A DNA stretch of 64,000 nucleotides from Diphasiastrum complanatum. Taxonomy: Eukaryota > Streptophyta > Lycopodiopsida > Lycopodiales > Lycopodiaceae. The translations under genes were made by a program, and so were the position numbers. Where the stretch lies: NCBI GenBank assembly GCA_029204225.1, contig CM055106.1:39087827-39151826 (forward strand). The letters run 5' to 3'. The notes below the pieces were generated by a model. The model worked only from the letters and a program-made list of their open reading frames with translations. It searched no databases and was not told the origin of the DNA. Positions 1 through 11,546 of this stretch are shown here, in pieces; position 1 is the first letter of the stretch; every line of letters starts with the position of its first letter.

Positions 1-2062
1 GGTCATCCATATGAGGGATAGGGTACTGATTACGGATAATAAGTTTATTTAAAGCACGATAATCAATACATAGACGTTTAGTACCATCCTTCTTATCAAC
101 AAGTAAAACAGGAGCACGAAAAGGACTGTGGCTAGGAACAATAAGGCCTTGACGTAATAAATCAGACACCTGACGCTGGACTTCCTCGCGCTCAACAATA
201 GACATACGAAAAGGAAGACGAGAAGGAGATGATGCAGAAGAAACAAGGTCTATATGGTGGTTGACATCTCGTAAAGGTGGTAACTGAGTCGGCTCTCTTA
301 AAACATGCTCAAATTCACGCAAGAGTTCAGAAAATACCTGTGGCAAAGGTGGTGCATCCGCAATAGGCTGAACTGGCTGAACAGAAAGAATAGCCGCACA
401 GTGGGCCTTCGGGAGGCTCCGTATGAACTGCTTCCTGGAAATGAGCTGATAGTCCTGCCGAGAATCAATACCGGAAAATATATGCTGAGTACCATCATGA
501 GAGAATGTCAAAGTCTGCTGCTGGAGGTCTACTGTAACCGCACCAAGGGATGCAAACCAATCAGCACCGAGGATAAGATCGTACCGTGTAAGTGGAATAA
601 TATGAAAACCTGCCTGACCAAGGAAGTCTCCAATCCGATATGAAAGCTGCTGATACATCTGCGTGCTAGGAAAAGAGTGTGCGCTGGCAACCTCAACATG
701 CAGGGGATGAGGCGTAGTGACTGGCATAGCACGAATGCGTGTAGTAATATGACTGCTGAGAAACGAGTGAGTGCTACCCGTGTCAACAAGGACAATAAAC
801 TCACGACCAGTGATACGTACGCGAAGACGGATATGGTGTGGAACCGGCTTACCGGCCCAAGTAGCATAAGCAAGCTGAGCATGGCATACAACTAGATCAG
901 GGGGATCAGGAACAGGCTCAGTGGGTGTGGCAAATTGATCAACAGGTGGGTCATCATCAAGAATATGAAGGCATATGGCAGAATCAGGACTATCATCAGG
1001 TGTGTCAGCATCATGGAAATAGACGGCAGTAGCAGTGGCAGGCTGTCGGCAATCACGGGCGATATGATCAGGACTCTTACAGTTGAAACATAAGCGCTTC
1101 TCATGGATCTCAGACATCTCAAGCTGTGAGTAGCGACGAACAAAAACAGGACGAGGAGAAAAAGGAGGACGTGGTGCAGAAGGAAGAGTGGACGAAGGTG
1201 AACTGACAGACGTGGGACTAGCAGAGGATGAAGAGGAAGAAATAGGACGTGTGAAAGGACGCGAAGGGCGAGAAACAGAGGAAGAGATGGGAGAGTACTT
1301 GTGCTGCAGTGCGGTAGCAAGGGAGATGGCGTGAGAAAGAGTGAGTGGAAAAAAAGAAGAAACATCATACCTGAGTGCGCCTCGTAGACCAGCAACGTAG
1401 CGAGAGATGAGCTCCAATGTAGAAATATCTGGGAATAGATAGGAAAGCTCTGTAAACCGTGTCGTATAAGCAGCCAAGTCACCAGTGTGAGATAAACTGC
1501 GAAAGATGTCGCGCTGTCGAATAAGCCACTGAGGATCAATCATCGCTAGGCAGAGTGCTGTCATAAACTCTGTATAACTAGCAAGGCCAAGGTGTGAAGC
1601 CGTCTGGCGAAACATGCGCCACCAAGTAGCAGCACGGCCCTCCAAATGTAAAGCAGCCAAATGTATCCGCTGAATGTCAGTCTTAGGAAACATAAGGAAG
1701 TAGGTCTCAAGCTTAGAATACCAATTCTCGAGTTCATCCCCATCGGATGACCCAGAATACACAGTAAGCTGAACCTTATCCTTAAAGTCTCGTAGCAAAG
1801 GACCAGAAGATGAAGGAGTCTCGGGTGGTGGAAATGTACGCTGTGGGGGAACAGGTGGAGATAGTGGAGAAACACTGGACTGTAATGATAGTGTAGCAAT
1901 CTGGGCAGAAAGTGCAGTGAACGTCTCTCGTAACTCCTGGCGTAAATCAGTGCGTACATCACTCATGGCTTCCCTAAGATGATCTCGGAATTCATGTCGT
2001 ACTTCGTCAAGGTAAGTGGAAGACGGTATGCGAGGCTCAGAAGATGTAGGGGAAGTATCCAT
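1..2062 (-). CDS. Ty3/gypsy Gag-Pol polyprotein (N-terminal part)
   Basis: One frame is open on the minus strand from an ATG at 2062 to the window edge, about 687 codons. It starts [11 protein letters not shown] Gag region follows with the retrotransposon-gag signature around TWWRMF (near 1620), then a Ser/Pro-rich linker. A CX2CX4HX4C zinc knuckle ([14 protein letters not shown]) lies near 1050-1095. The aspartic protease motif LVDTGSTHS lies near 780-805, and the start of reverse transcriptase (LLVDKKDG and CIDYRALNK) near 40-115. Gag packages the element RNA; protease and RT process and copy it in the cytoplasmic particle. The first ATG of the frame lies well placed downstream of the primer site. 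The lineage within Ty3/gypsy is not settled, because integrase and any chromodomain are outside the window. Confidence 0.85.
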   Translation of the reverse strand, partial: MDTSPTSSEPRIPSSTYLDEVRHEFRDHLREAMSDVRTDLRQELRETFTALSAQIATLSLQSSVSPLSPPVPPQRTFPPPETPSSSGPLLRDFKDKVQLTVYSGSSDGDELENWYSKLETYFLMFPKTDIQRIHLAALHLEGRAATWWRMFRQTASHLGLASYTEFMTALCLAMIDPQWLIRQRDIFRSLSHTGDLAAYTTRFTELSYLFPDISTLELISRYVAGLRGALRYDVSSFFPLTLSHAISLATALQHKYSPISSSVSRPSRPFTRPISSSSSSASPTSVSSPSSTLPSAPRPPFSPRPVFVRRYSQLEMSEIHEKRLCFNCKSPDHIARDCRQPATATAVYFHDADTPDDSPDSAICLHILDDDPPVDQFATPTEPVPDPPDLVVCHAQLAYATWAGKPVPHHIRLRVRITGREFIVLVDTGSTHSFLSSHITTRIRAMPVTTPHPLHVEVASAHSFPSTQMYQQLSYRIGDFLGQAGFHIIPLTRYDLILGADWFASLGAVTVDLQQQTLTFSHDGTQHIFSGIDSRQDYQLISRKQFIRSLPKAHCAAILSVQPVQPIADAPPLPQVFSELLREFEHVLREPTQLPPLRDVNHHIDLVSSASSPSRLPFRMSIVEREEVQRQVSDLLRQGLIVPSHSPFRAPVLLVDKKDGTKRLCIDYRALNKLIIRNQYPIPHMDD

Positions 2063-2310
2063 GGTCAAGGAATGCAGGAAGTGAAGAGAGTGTAAGAAAA
2101 GCTTCATATCGGAGGGAGCGGACTTTTGTCGTCACCCCAAACACGCTTTAGGTACACAAACGACACTAAGAGCAAGAAAGGAAATGACAAATGTCAAGAA
2201 AAGGTGTGGAAAGCACGGAAAAACCAGCAAAGATACCTCTCGATAGAGCTCCAAGCGTGTGCGAAGAGCTGGCTGGAAAATGTGACCACAAGGAGAATGA
2301 AAGTGGCCGC

Positions 2311-2405
2311 TGGACAGCCTCCAATCAATGCTGAAAATATGGTTGGAAATATGTGGAAAACGTGATGAAATAGGGCGATGGACAGCCTCCAATCAATGCT
2401 GAAAA
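2311..2405. repeat. 27-bp direct repeat in the gypsy leader
   Basis: A 27-bp block beginning TGGACAGCCTCC occurs at 2311-2337 and again at 2379-2405, 68 bp apart. It lies in the untranslated leader between the primer site and gag. No function is evident. Confidence 0.7.
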
Positions 2406-2742
2406 GATGGCTGGGAATCCTCTCCCTGAATCAAATGGAGGATTCAAAAAAAAGAGGGAAAAGGATTTGGAACTTGGGCGTCGAAAATAATCTGCCCAAG
2501 AAATAAATAAATAAAAAAAAAAAAAAAAATTCCGGCCGCCAAATTTAGCGGAAGTACTTTCGCTAACTATCTGCTAAAGCTCCGCCAAGGAAAATGCTCT
2601 GATGGGAGTTGGTCCTCCTCCAAACTGTGCTAAATGTTGCTGAAGCAAAGAGACGAAAGCCCTCAACAAAGAGAGAAAAATCAGCAAGGAAATTGGGCAC
2701 CCAATCAGAAAATCAGATCTGAAATTCAGCAATCAGGAAAGT

Positions 2743-2754
2743 GCTCTGATACCA
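2743..2754 (-). other. Primer-binding site, initiator tRNA-Met type
   Basis: The minus strand reads TGGTATCAGAGC, the complement of the 3' end of plant initiator tRNA-Met. It lies five bases inside the LTR end at 2760, the expected place for minus-strand priming. Confidence 0.85.
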
Positions 2755-2759
2755 AGTTA

Positions 2760-3226
2760 TGAACAAAATCTCAGGTGTTGAATCAATGAAGCATAAAAGA
2801 CAGCAATAGACTAAAGCCCTACAAGCAATAGACAAGACAATAGGTTCTCCAACGAAGAGCCCAAGCAATACCAATCAATAATCTGAAAAATGAGTGTACA
2901 AATGCCCCTATAAATACCCTACCAATGAACCCTAAAACAGGAATTCAAAAGTAAAGGGAGGGAAAATAGTGTGCCCTCCTACGGGCCGGCCCCCACTCCA
3001 CATATAACCATATAATAAGGGCCCAAGGCCAGTCAATGTATAAAAAAGGACCCAGTGCGGGTCATAAGCATATAAAAAGGCTCCGGGGCCTGTACATGAC
3101 TAATATAAAATGCGTAACCAGAAATATACATAACCAACAGTAAATGTAAAGAGGCCTGCGGAATATATGCAGAGTAGCCCAGTAGGTCTGTATCCTGTAG
3201 TCCGTAACTCTCCATTTCAACAGCAC
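2760..3226 (-). repeat. 5' LTR of the left-edge Ty3/gypsy element
   Basis: The inner end is clear: the minus strand reads ...TTTTGTTCA, then a short spacer, then the primer site. A TATA-like box (TATTTATAG on the minus strand) lies at about 2909-2917, consistent with a U3 promoter. The outer end is a guess at a TGTTGAA near 3226. The second LTR is outside the window, so the boundary cannot be confirmed. Confidence 0.55.
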
Positions 3227-4657
3227 TATCAATATAATTATTAATCCTTAATGCTATGTTGGCCCGTGGAAGATTTTGACTAGATTCTACACAACAGTTT
3301 GTTGTCGTAAAGGTTAGGGGACCCAAGTCTCAAAGAAAATGAATGTTAGTTATGGCACTATATGAGAGTGATGGGACAAGTTTGATCATATGTGAAAGTT
3401 TGCCATATAAGCAAAATAGCACCATTGAGGTAAAATACGAGGTTTTCTATGTCACCAGCACTCTTTTTGGATCACACCAATTATTCAATGGAAGTGACAT
3501 GAATTGGAATAGGCTTTCACGATGACTGAATCACAAATCCTCCTCTAAATGGGTGATGTGATTAGAATGTTATCACATCACAATGTGTTGTACTCTCAGA
3601 TTGATATACAAGATTTATAAGTGAAAATGCTAGAGGTCAAAATTTCAAAGACTATGATTATGATCTTGAACACTTTCATATCCTTGATAAACTGGCACTA
3701 ATTCCAAGAAAAAATATCTTCAAGATTTGTCTACGATACAATTCCTGGGTCCTGCTGGGCAACAACTTAACGGCTGGATCAGGGGCACTTTTCGCTATTC
3801 ATGATTCACTGAATATCACTTCTAAAGATTTTTCTAAAATGTGCTTATCAGGTGCCATCCCTTTGATGCAATGGCCACACCCAAAATGACATAGATTTGC
3901 CTCAGTTTGATCCACATCCCTCCCAAGTTTCTAGAATCCAGGTGTCTATGCTGATACACATGATCCATGAAAACCTTTCAATCCCACATCAAAGTGTACT
4001 GGTAGAGTTTGTTGCCTCACCCCTGAGATTGGACGCTATGTTCACTATAATTACCTCCTACCGGATAATACATAATTTGAGGTCACAGGTGAAATAGTTC
4101 GGAGCATTAGATGTTGAATTAGAGGTTGAGAAATTCTCCTCCATTGAAAACTTATGATAACAGATGTAATAAAACTTTTCTCTGCCCATTTAAATGGCTG
4201 TGCATCACATAGCTTCCCGCAATTTAAATGTTATGCGTAGCTACAAAAACATGCTGCATTCTATTCAGTGTTTGTGGGGAGAAATGGGGCAAAAACGCAT
4301 TTTACAACAGCCACATATAGTCATCATATGTATGACCTTAGAAGCCCGTTCCAAGCAAAATGGGTCAGAACGTTCCGTTCCGGAACGTTTTTTTATGAAG
4401 TAAAAAAAACCAGATCAAAATGCCACCTGCTGGACGTGATCTTCAGAACTGGCGATCTTCCTTCTTGATAATATATTGAGGGACGCTTTATAATGCATCG
4501 AGGGACGCTACAGATCAAAAATCGATTTGAAATCATTGTTTTGATATCGATGATGTGCAAATCTAAAACAAAGAAATCGATTTTAAACAAACACGTTGTA
4601 TCCTAGAATCGCTATCTTCTCTGACTGCTGCTCACGTTAATCCTGGAATCACTATCT
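3227..4657. other. AT-rich stretch without recognised genes
   Basis: No convincing coding frame or element is seen. The longest open frames are short and have no recognisable motif. A heat-shock-element-like palindromic block (alternating GAA and TTC) sits at 4368-4389. Confidence 0.5.
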
Positions 4658-4723
4658 GCCACGTTACATATGTCCGAGCTAGAATTGCTTGCCACGTTAC
4701 ATATGTCCGAGCTAGAATTGCTG
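4658..4723. repeat. Tandem repeat, 33-bp unit, two copies
   Basis: The unit beginning GCCACGTTACATATG is present at 4658-4690 and repeated at 4691-4723 with almost no change. It lies just upstream of the gypsy integrase relic. Confidence 0.75.
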
Positions 4724-4749
4724 TCTGAGCCACGCTATGTATCTTAGGA

Positions 4750-4929
4750 ATGGATGGTGATAAAGTTTTGCTTTATACATCTTCCAAGGTCCATAGCCAA
4801 GGCCCCTATGTTGTCAAGAAAATTTTCACCAATGGTGCAGTTCAATTAGAGACCCTAGAAGGCATACCCATTGGCACATTAGTCAATGGTAGCCGACTAC
4901 GGCGGTACTATGAAGATATTTTTCAGTAA
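4750..4929 (+). mobile_element. Ty3/gypsy relic: C-terminal end of integrase
   Basis: A 59-residue frame ends in a stop and carries the signature of the integrase C-terminal domain of plant Ty3/gypsy elements: GPYVVKKIF, NGAVQLE, then LVNGSRLRRYYED. The order pattern GPxVVKxxxxNGAVxLE...VNGxRLxxY is typical of Athila/Tat-type integrases. Nothing else of the element is clear on either side, so it is a small, old, broken fragment. Confidence 0.75.
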
Positions 4930-5430
4930 GTCATGTCTAGCAATACTTTTCTATGATATTTTACCCCTTCTATGTATATTTTTTTCTTTTTTTCATTGTA
5001 TTTGTAAACCCATTGGTTTTACACTTATTCAAATTTTGGACAATCCTGAGTCAATCGGTCGTCTGAATTTTGAGGCCCGGCCCAGGAGTTTCTGTATAAT
5101 CCAAATGCAATCGAACCAATGCATCAGCCTAAATCCGCTAGATATTTGAAACGGGTTTGTTCCTTAATCTGATTACTACGTTTTTCTGCAGAATCCCAGC
5201 AAAATCCGTATATTGACACCTGCCTTGATGCTCAGTCTTAAACTGTGATGACACACACTGATTGCCCGTATCTAGTTGCCCGTATTGTCTCTGTCTCTGT
5301 ATTTAGTTGCCTGTTGTCTATTATCTCTCAGGATATGGTTTTTATTTTTCCTTGTAAAAACGTATTTTTTTTTGGGAGTCCCGTTCCGAAACGGAACACG
5401 TTCTTACATGATTTTTTCGTAAAAGTTGTT

Positions 5431-6075
5431 GATATTGCTGATTTATCAATTGTTGATAATTCCAAACTATTGATTCTGTATAATGTTGCAATGTCATGCA
5501 TGAGGCTAGTTGAGTGGAAATTCGTGCTTTTCATTGAGCTGCAGAATTGTTGAATTCTATTGAATGAAGATATTGTTGATTCTATCAATTAAGACAGGTA
5601 ATGATTTCTTTTATTTATGCGAAGTTAAAGCACTACAGCTGAGTTTGGAAGCCATGAGCATTACATCTTCAGGTCCTTAATGTATTGCAACATTCATGCC
5701 ACATCGGAGGAACTGCTGCCTTTTTCAAAACAAGCACTCCATCTGAATATAGGCGATTCTGTAGATATTGTTGATACTGCTGAACTACTGGCCGTTGATA
5801 TTATAGAACTGGTGATTCTGTAGGATGTTGCAAAGACAATTTGTTCAATGCACAGATAGTGGTGAATTTGTGTTCTTGATTGAGCTATTGATTTTTTTTT
5901 CATATGAAAATACTGTTTATTATTTTGATTAAAGACTGGAGATGTTTGAATTTTTTTTGTTTATGTGATGCTGAATTAACTAGTGGTGCGTTACAGCTAA
6001 TGTTGAAAGCCAGGGGCATTGCGTCTTCAGGTTTCTCATGTATTATGAGATCCATGCCACATGGGAGGTACGACT
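5431..6075 (+). repeat. Diverged tandem duplication, about 300-bp unit, period 342-358 bp
   Basis: Blocks at 5431-5720 recur in the same order at 5773-6075. Examples are GATATTGCTGAT and GATACTGCTGAA, AATGTTGCA and GATGTTGCA, and TTACATCTTCAGG and TTGCGTCTTCAGG. A further pair is CACATCGGAGGAAC and CACATGGGAGGTAC. The offset is 342 bp at the start and 358 bp at the end. Both copies have many changes, so the duplication is old. No coding function is recognised. Confidence 0.65.
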
Positions 6076-6916
6076 GCTTCGGATAGAACAAGTGTTTTAA
6101 GATACGCTCTTTCATGACATATCCTGATCAAGATATGTTGGTTTTTATCTTCAAAGCTATATCAAAACAGACAATATCTACTCTCAGCCCGGGTCATGAG
6201 CTCGTTCAGTGTTTGCTTGAACCACCATTTGACCTGAACCAGACCACGATTTTCTTTTCGAACTGATTCATCGGATTGGAAGTACAAAGATTTGAGGGGG
6301 GGGGAAGATGGGGCCAATTTTTTTTTGTTGTATACCGAACTCCCAAACCCTAAATCCCAGACCCTCAGTAGCCCTTATTTCTCCATACATAGGTGATCGA
6401 GAACAATACTGGTGAAGAGACAAGCATAGATCAGGTTTCTGTTCACCTGCCATGTTAGAGACACCAATGGGTATCTATTGTTCTGACAACCAGATTGTGA
6501 CCAAAGTAATAGGGCCTTGCCAGCTACACTCTAATCCAATTTTTTTACGAGCCAGACAAATAACGACAGTACCTACATTGGAATGGATCATTGCAGAGTT
6601 TTTCCAACATTCTTAGTTTTCATTCATGTAAGTTTGCATCGTATCCACCCTTACATGTGCGTATGAGCGAAGCTTTAGGTAGACAGCTTATGTGTGTGCT
6701 TTAATTAGCTCTAGTTGCGAGTTAAAATCTAGACTTCTTTTCTCTTTGTGTATCCACAAATTTTATGCTCCCAATGGCTATAACTCATATAAATTTACCT
6801 CAATTATATCTTATGTAGTGGTTTCAGTATGCCGCTAATGCAGAAATAAACTGAACAAAAGTTAGAAACGTTATCCAAAATTTGAGTATTTTGCATGTCT
6901 TCAACTTGGATAGTGA
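6076..6916. other. No recognised gene
   Basis: AT-rich sequence with a short G-run (about 6297-6304) and telo-box-like AAACCCTAAA near 6347. I see no supported coding or element features. Confidence 0.45.
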
Positions 6917-7338
6917 TTATACCAATGGTTCAGGTTTGTTGTCTTCTTGCATATTGTAATCTTCTTTCATATCTTGTACTTGAATTGGACTAATAGGTAT
7001 GTTCCCTCCATAGACACCTTGCTTCCAACTTTCCCAATCGTCAGCCTCTTTCCACAACTCATCTGCTACATTTGGCCAACCTGTTTTGACACCCTCTTGT
7101 ACACCTTCATGCTCTGTACAAGCAAGCACCCATTCCTAGTGTCAAGAAATATCATCGGAATAGCAAGTATAAACCCAACAGAAGTTGAAACTGAAAGAGC
7201 ATGTGCAATAGCACCGCCCCTTAAGAATGACACAAACTTATGGTCAAGGTCATAAGAGGAAAAGTACATTATTTCAATGAGCTTAATTTCTTGCCTTGAA
7301 TGTTCATGATATTCAAAAACATGAAACAATGAAAACAA
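6917..7338 (-). pseudogene. Possible host gene fragment, unknown product
   Basis: Two minus-strand frames lie end to end. The upper one (about 7300-7140) encodes a hydrophobic stretch, SFLRGGAIAHALSVSTSVGF followed by ILAIPMIF, that could be a membrane segment. The lower one (about 7125-6917) is hydrophilic, with VADELWKEADDWESWKQGVY and an acidic C-terminus ending in a stop. The shift between frames falls near an AG (CTTGTACAG on the minus strand, near 7100-7110) that could be a splice acceptor. Composition looks more protein-like than the surroundings. I do not recognise the family, and it may be chance. Confidence 0.25.
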
Positions 7339-8788
7339 TATCTAACAGTAGAGCAGTGCAATAACAAAAGCATAGATAAAGTACATAGTTGAAACTTTCC
7401 CGACATAAACGAAAACAGAGGAACATTGACTGCAAACCACTTGAACTAGGCCGTTAATGTACATCAAACAATTGTTGCTCCACGACGGTTCAAAAACCAG
7501 ATTCTCTACACATCTTATAATTTTCTTCCCATCATGTTTGCTGGTTTCCCCCAATGGTTAAAAATCGTATTCACCCTTTTTCTGTTCTATGAAGTGGCAC
7601 AAAGAAGAGGCACTTTCCAGAGAGTTTTGCAAAGCCATCGGTTATCCAAGTGGCTATCTATTTTCTTGTTGAAAGGGGAGGAAGGGGGATTCAATGGAGG
7701 TGGATGGGATTTCTTGAGCAGGCGAGCATCTGCGAGGGAAAGGAAGGGTTTGAAGGGCAAAGGATACCATGAGGAGAGTCATGGGGGAAGACAAAAACTA
7801 TCGAAGACAAAGAAAGTCGTAAAGGGAGAGTGACGGTGCAATGAATTGCTGGGGAAAATCATTTAAGGGTAATACAGTTTCACGAGAAGGGAGAGCGTTC
7901 CAATCTAAGACTAGAATAGCAACCAAGGGGAGCTTGCAACAGGATAGCAACAGAAGTAAAGCCCATGTAAGAGCATTACAACTTCAAATGATAGTTTTGG
8001 CATATCAAATGCCAAAATAGAGATCAAAATTTGAATCTAAAACGTCTAGTTTGAAATGCCATTTCAAGAAGCATCGTATACAACTCAAACGAGCTTATGA
8101 ATAACAATCTTACAATAAATGAGGAATCTCGACTAGTGGTGACACCTTGGTCACGTTGTCCAACTGAATAAGTTGTATAGAGTGCTCCATTTGAACAAAA
8201 AAAGACAATAAAAAAAATGAATCTTATTAAAATAGAGTAGACACCTAGATTTTCCTCATTCAAACAGAAATATCTGCATGTAGAAAATTGCTATGCACTA
8301 TAAACTTGAAAGTTCTATGTGCTATAGACATTTTTTACACTTGAACAAGAGAGCTACTGAATATGTGATTTCGTGATTGTGGATCTACACTAGAAAAGCA
8401 GTATAAACGTAGGATTCTAATCTGAAGGTACACAATTTCTATGCACTATAGACTTAAAGTTCTAAATGCTATAGGCATTTATATCTATCAAATGGCCAAA
8501 GCTACTTGTTAATTTGACCCCATCAAAATCGTGAAGTATGAGCATTTTTCTCATTGCGAAGATTCATAGTATCATACAAACAGAGATCAATTGTGGATAA
8601 TCGTAGTAGTTAAAATTTCCCCAAAAATGATCATGTGAACTTTACTTTCAGTAAACAACAGCTCATGTAACCCAAAGGAGAGATGATACCAGTGAAAACT
8701 TGTTCCTTTGTTTGAGCATACCCCTGGCAGATACGACTCAATTCATCCAATTCCAGACCTTTCACCTTTGAACACAAATAAGATGTGT

Positions 8789-8793
<5 letters not shown>
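7339..8793. other. No recognised gene
   Basis: Mixed AT-rich sequence. Open frames on both strands (for example 7534-7833 plus) have no motif and look incidental. Nothing else is supported. Confidence 0.45.

Positions 8794-8867
<74 letters not shown>
8794..8867. repeat. (TC)n microsatellite, about 37 units
   Basis: A 74-bp pure TC run. Frames crossing it give artefactual Ser-Leu repeats. Confidence 0.95.
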
Positions 8868-8869
<2 letters not shown>

Positions 8870-9177
8870 GTCAAGTTTGAATTTGGAGCTAGAATAGTTG
8901 AGTTTGAGTTTGAGATGTCCAGTTAATCTACTGTTATTAATGAGAGTTTAAATTCTGAGAATCAGAGTTAGAGAAATGAAGGGATGTCCAGTTAAACTTG
9001 TAAATGGTCTTTGCACCATATAATCCTGGCCATAAAATTCTCTTCTTAGTTAGCTAATCTGTTTTTAGTTAAGTTGTTTGATGACATTGATCCGTCTGAG
9101 TTCTATCTCTTTTGATGTACTATTTGGTCTTATATGCCTTAGGGCATGGAAAAGACGAATGAATCTTTCTTTCTTCT

Positions 9178-9181
<4 letters not shown>

Positions 9182-9243
<62 letters not shown>
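9182..9243. repeat. (TC)n microsatellite, about 31 units
   Basis: A 62-bp pure TC run, preceded by an imperfect pyrimidine tract. Confidence 0.95.
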
Positions 9244-9246
<3 letters not shown>

Positions 9247-9913
9247 AGTCAACTTATGCTTCCAAATACCAAAATTCCATTCTTTCCTTGCTCTCTAATT
9301 ATCCTATGTGTCCTGTCTCGATAGTGAGCTGGTGTGAGGAAACACGGAACTGCCCCAAAGTAAACCTCAAATGATGTGTAGTTACATCTAGCTCTAGGCA
9401 ATGTGTTTAATAGAATGTCCGATGTACTCCTGAGTACTTGTTGGAAGGACAGAGATAGGAATATCAAACATGCCCAAAAGGTGGGCTGCCTAAGAGTACC
9501 ATGAGAAATGGACGCTCTGACCATGAGAAATGGACGCCCTGACTATGAAGTAGCATTGAGGATGTGGCTGCCAAATAAGTGTATCTATCTATAGGGAGTG
9601 TCAAAACTCTTTGGATATATAGAATGAGCTCAAAAAGAGCATCGACTAGTATGGGAGGAACCGCAAACTTAGTAGTGACAATCTGATGTGGAACTAAGGG
9701 CTTGGCCCGAATCATCTAAGATAGCATCGTGACCTGGAGCCTAGATATATGAGACCAATTTCAATAAGGAAGGCTTGTGCACCAAGCCTCACTTTCATAC
9801 AGTGCTATAGGAGTGACCATGGCATCAAAAAGACAACACTTACTAGGAGCATCATGAATGTATCTCCTAAAGTAAAATCTCACATGCACGACATGTTCTC
9901 ATCTTCTTAATGG
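9244..9913. other. Unassigned stretch with a 22-bp tandem duplication
   Basis: A 22-bp block starting CCATGAGAAATGG is present at 9499-9520 and 9521-9542 with one difference. No gene is recognised. Confidence 0.5.
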
Positions 9914-10035
9914 CTATAAAAACCATGTCCAAAAGAACAAGGACTTAGAAGGCCGTTTGGTAAAGATGTCAACAACTTGATTATTAGTAGAACAATAAGC
10001 AAGTTCTACTTGCCAGGACCATTTTAACAACATCA
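9914..10035 (-). mobile_element. Ty1/copia relic: RNase H C-terminus
   Basis: On the minus strand, VELAYCSTNNQVVDIFTKRP matches the very conserved end of copia RNase H (pattern xLxYCxTNxQxADIFTK). It is a short, old, broken fragment with no LTR recognised nearby. Confidence 0.7.
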
Positions 10036-10497
10036 AGCAGCATAAACAAGACTCTCCACAAGTACTTTGTTCAAAGGTAAGATTTGCAGGATCTTGATCC
10101 AAGAAATTAGTTAGTTTCAGCAAGAATGTCAAGTGCTTTACAATCAAAACATGTTATACATTTTCAGATGTATTTGCTACGTATAATCAAGTTGTCTCAA
10201 AATTTTTGCCTTTGCAAATTTCAGCATAGCAGAGGTTATGCTCTCTCTCAACTTCCTACCTTCATTAGAACCACCATCAATAGCAGCACAATCTTCTAGT
10301 CTTCCGATACAACTTAGGAAGCTTTTTAGGTGCTCTAGATGAAGGAGAAGATATCAAGGAAGTAGAACGTGTTTGAAACACATTTGAAATGGGAAAGAAT
10401 CGGCTCTGTCGGGAAAGAAACGGTGAAACCATTTTTTTTTTTTGGTTGGTTTTATTCCTAGCCTTTTGTCAAAGAAAAACCAATGTTGTTTAAGTGT
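10036..10497. other. No recognised gene
   Basis: Nothing supported except a T-run at about 10432-10443. Confidence 0.4.
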
Positions 10498-10692
10498 CTA
10501 GACAGTGATGATAGCTCTATACATCTTACGACGAAGATCCTTCACGTCTGGCATGAGCACCTTTTCATTTCTCAACAACATACCTTCCTTCACGGTGCAT
10601 GTTAAATATGTACTAGTGTGTGCCTCTACGGAAGCAACAAGCGAAGCTAACTCTTTTGGTTGGTTACCTAACTTGAGCACATTAGGCCACAC
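10498..10692 (-). mobile_element. Ty3/gypsy relic: RNase H to integrase junction
   Basis: A 64-codon minus-strand frame reads QPKELASLVASVEAHTS and then KEGMLLRNEKVLMPDVKDLR. This matches the segment between the end of RNase H and the zinc-binding start of integrase in Ty3/gypsy Pol (pattern DGLLxKNGRxxVPDxxELRxxIL). It abuts the hAT fragment on its right. It is broken; only this piece is visible. Confidence 0.55.
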
Positions 10693-11307
10693 ATGCTAAC
10701 AATGTGGGTCCTTTTGTTGAGCCCTCTTGAGCGCACGAAGGATGGGGAGCACTTTTCTTCCACGGTGAGGGGAGACCAGTTCTGGAGGGATGCGCAGACA
10801 TTGTCAGGACTCCTTCGACCACTCTACATTGTGCTCCGCATGGTTGACAGCGAGGGGTCCACACTTGGACTAGTGTATGAGCTCATGGATCGGATTGGAC
10901 AGTTTCTGCAGCTGCCCATCTTGCAATCAGAGAGGTAAGTAGTATAGTAATGTAATTGGTCTTTATCTTTTCAGTAGTTGCTAGTTTGTTTTTCTGTCGA
11001 TGTTACCTTTTTCCGTAATGCCCTAAACCACATGCCTTTCACATGCAGGATGATCGAGCTGAAGTTCATCTGGGAGACGCGCTGAAACTACTCCCATAGG
11101 AGTATCCACAGCGTTGCACGCATACTGCATCCCCTCTTCCTCTCACCGACACAGATCGCAGACAGAGCTCGAGGTGGATTGGCTTGAGTATATCCACAGG
11201 GTGGGCCCACACATTGGTTTGGATCCTATTAGACTCATGGAGGAGCTAGCTGCATTTCGTTTCGGCATGGGCACGTTCGGTCACCCGGCTGCTCAGGATC
11301 CAGAGAG
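10693..11307 (+). pseudogene. hAT transposase, C-terminal half (fragment A1)
   Basis: Two exon-like blocks are visible. The first (to 10934) encodes FWRDAQTLSGLLRPLYIVLR and GLVYELMDRIGQFLQLP, and ends at a good donor (AGAG|GTAAGT). The second begins at 11049 after CATGCAG and encodes IELKFIWETR, then HPLFLSPTQIAD. These match D residue for residue over most of their length and correspond to the region before the hAT dimerisation domain. A TGA replaces the Trp codon after WETR, and the frame shifts further on, so this is dead. It ends before the dimerisation domain. Sequence from 11308 to 11500 is unrelated or unrecognised. Confidence 0.7.
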
Positions 11308-11546
11308 GGCAAAAGGAAAAGGCCAAGAAAGGCAAATTATGTTTCTTTCTATTTTGGCATGCATCTTTTCCAAGATTGTCCTTCACTTACAAGCAAGAAG
11401 CTCTATGTATTACAACAGCGTCAAGATGAGGTAATTTTGGATGGCTTATTGGTAAGCGACAATGAGGACACTAGAGAAACATACTGGCACGCCAAAGATA
11501 GTTGGCAACCATCTGTAGAAGCTATGCCCTACACCTGATCAGACGG

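Larger units (their letters stand above)
1..3226 (-). mobile_element. Ty3/gypsy LTR retrotransposon, 5' part, cut by the window edge
   Basis: Read on the minus strand, the parts come in order: LTR (about 3226-2760), primer-binding site complementary to initiator tRNA-Met (2743-2754), leader, then gag-protease-reverse transcriptase from 2062 leftwards off the window. Gag, CCHC knuckle, protease and RT follow the usual Ty3/gypsy order. RNase H, integrase and the 3' LTR lie outside, so LTR age and target duplication cannot be read. As far as visible it looks whole. Confidence 0.85.

Noticed and set aside
529-1962. Leu-rich minus-strand frames at 529-891, 892-1539 and 1561-1962
   Set aside because: They are out of frame with the gypsy Gag-Pol, which explains the region with known motifs in order.
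7534-7833. 99-codon plus-strand frame, Lys/Gly-rich end
   Set aside because: No motif, low complexity, and the opposite strand is equally open; not supported.
8708-8926. Open frame with a long Ser-Leu repeat (also at 9078-9374, and Arg-Glu on the minus strand at 24968-25435)
   Set aside because: These are translations of (TC)n microsatellites, not proteins.
11114-11434. 106-codon plus-strand frame as an independent gene
   Set aside because: It is a shifted-frame reading of the hAT C-terminal exon followed by unrelated sequence.
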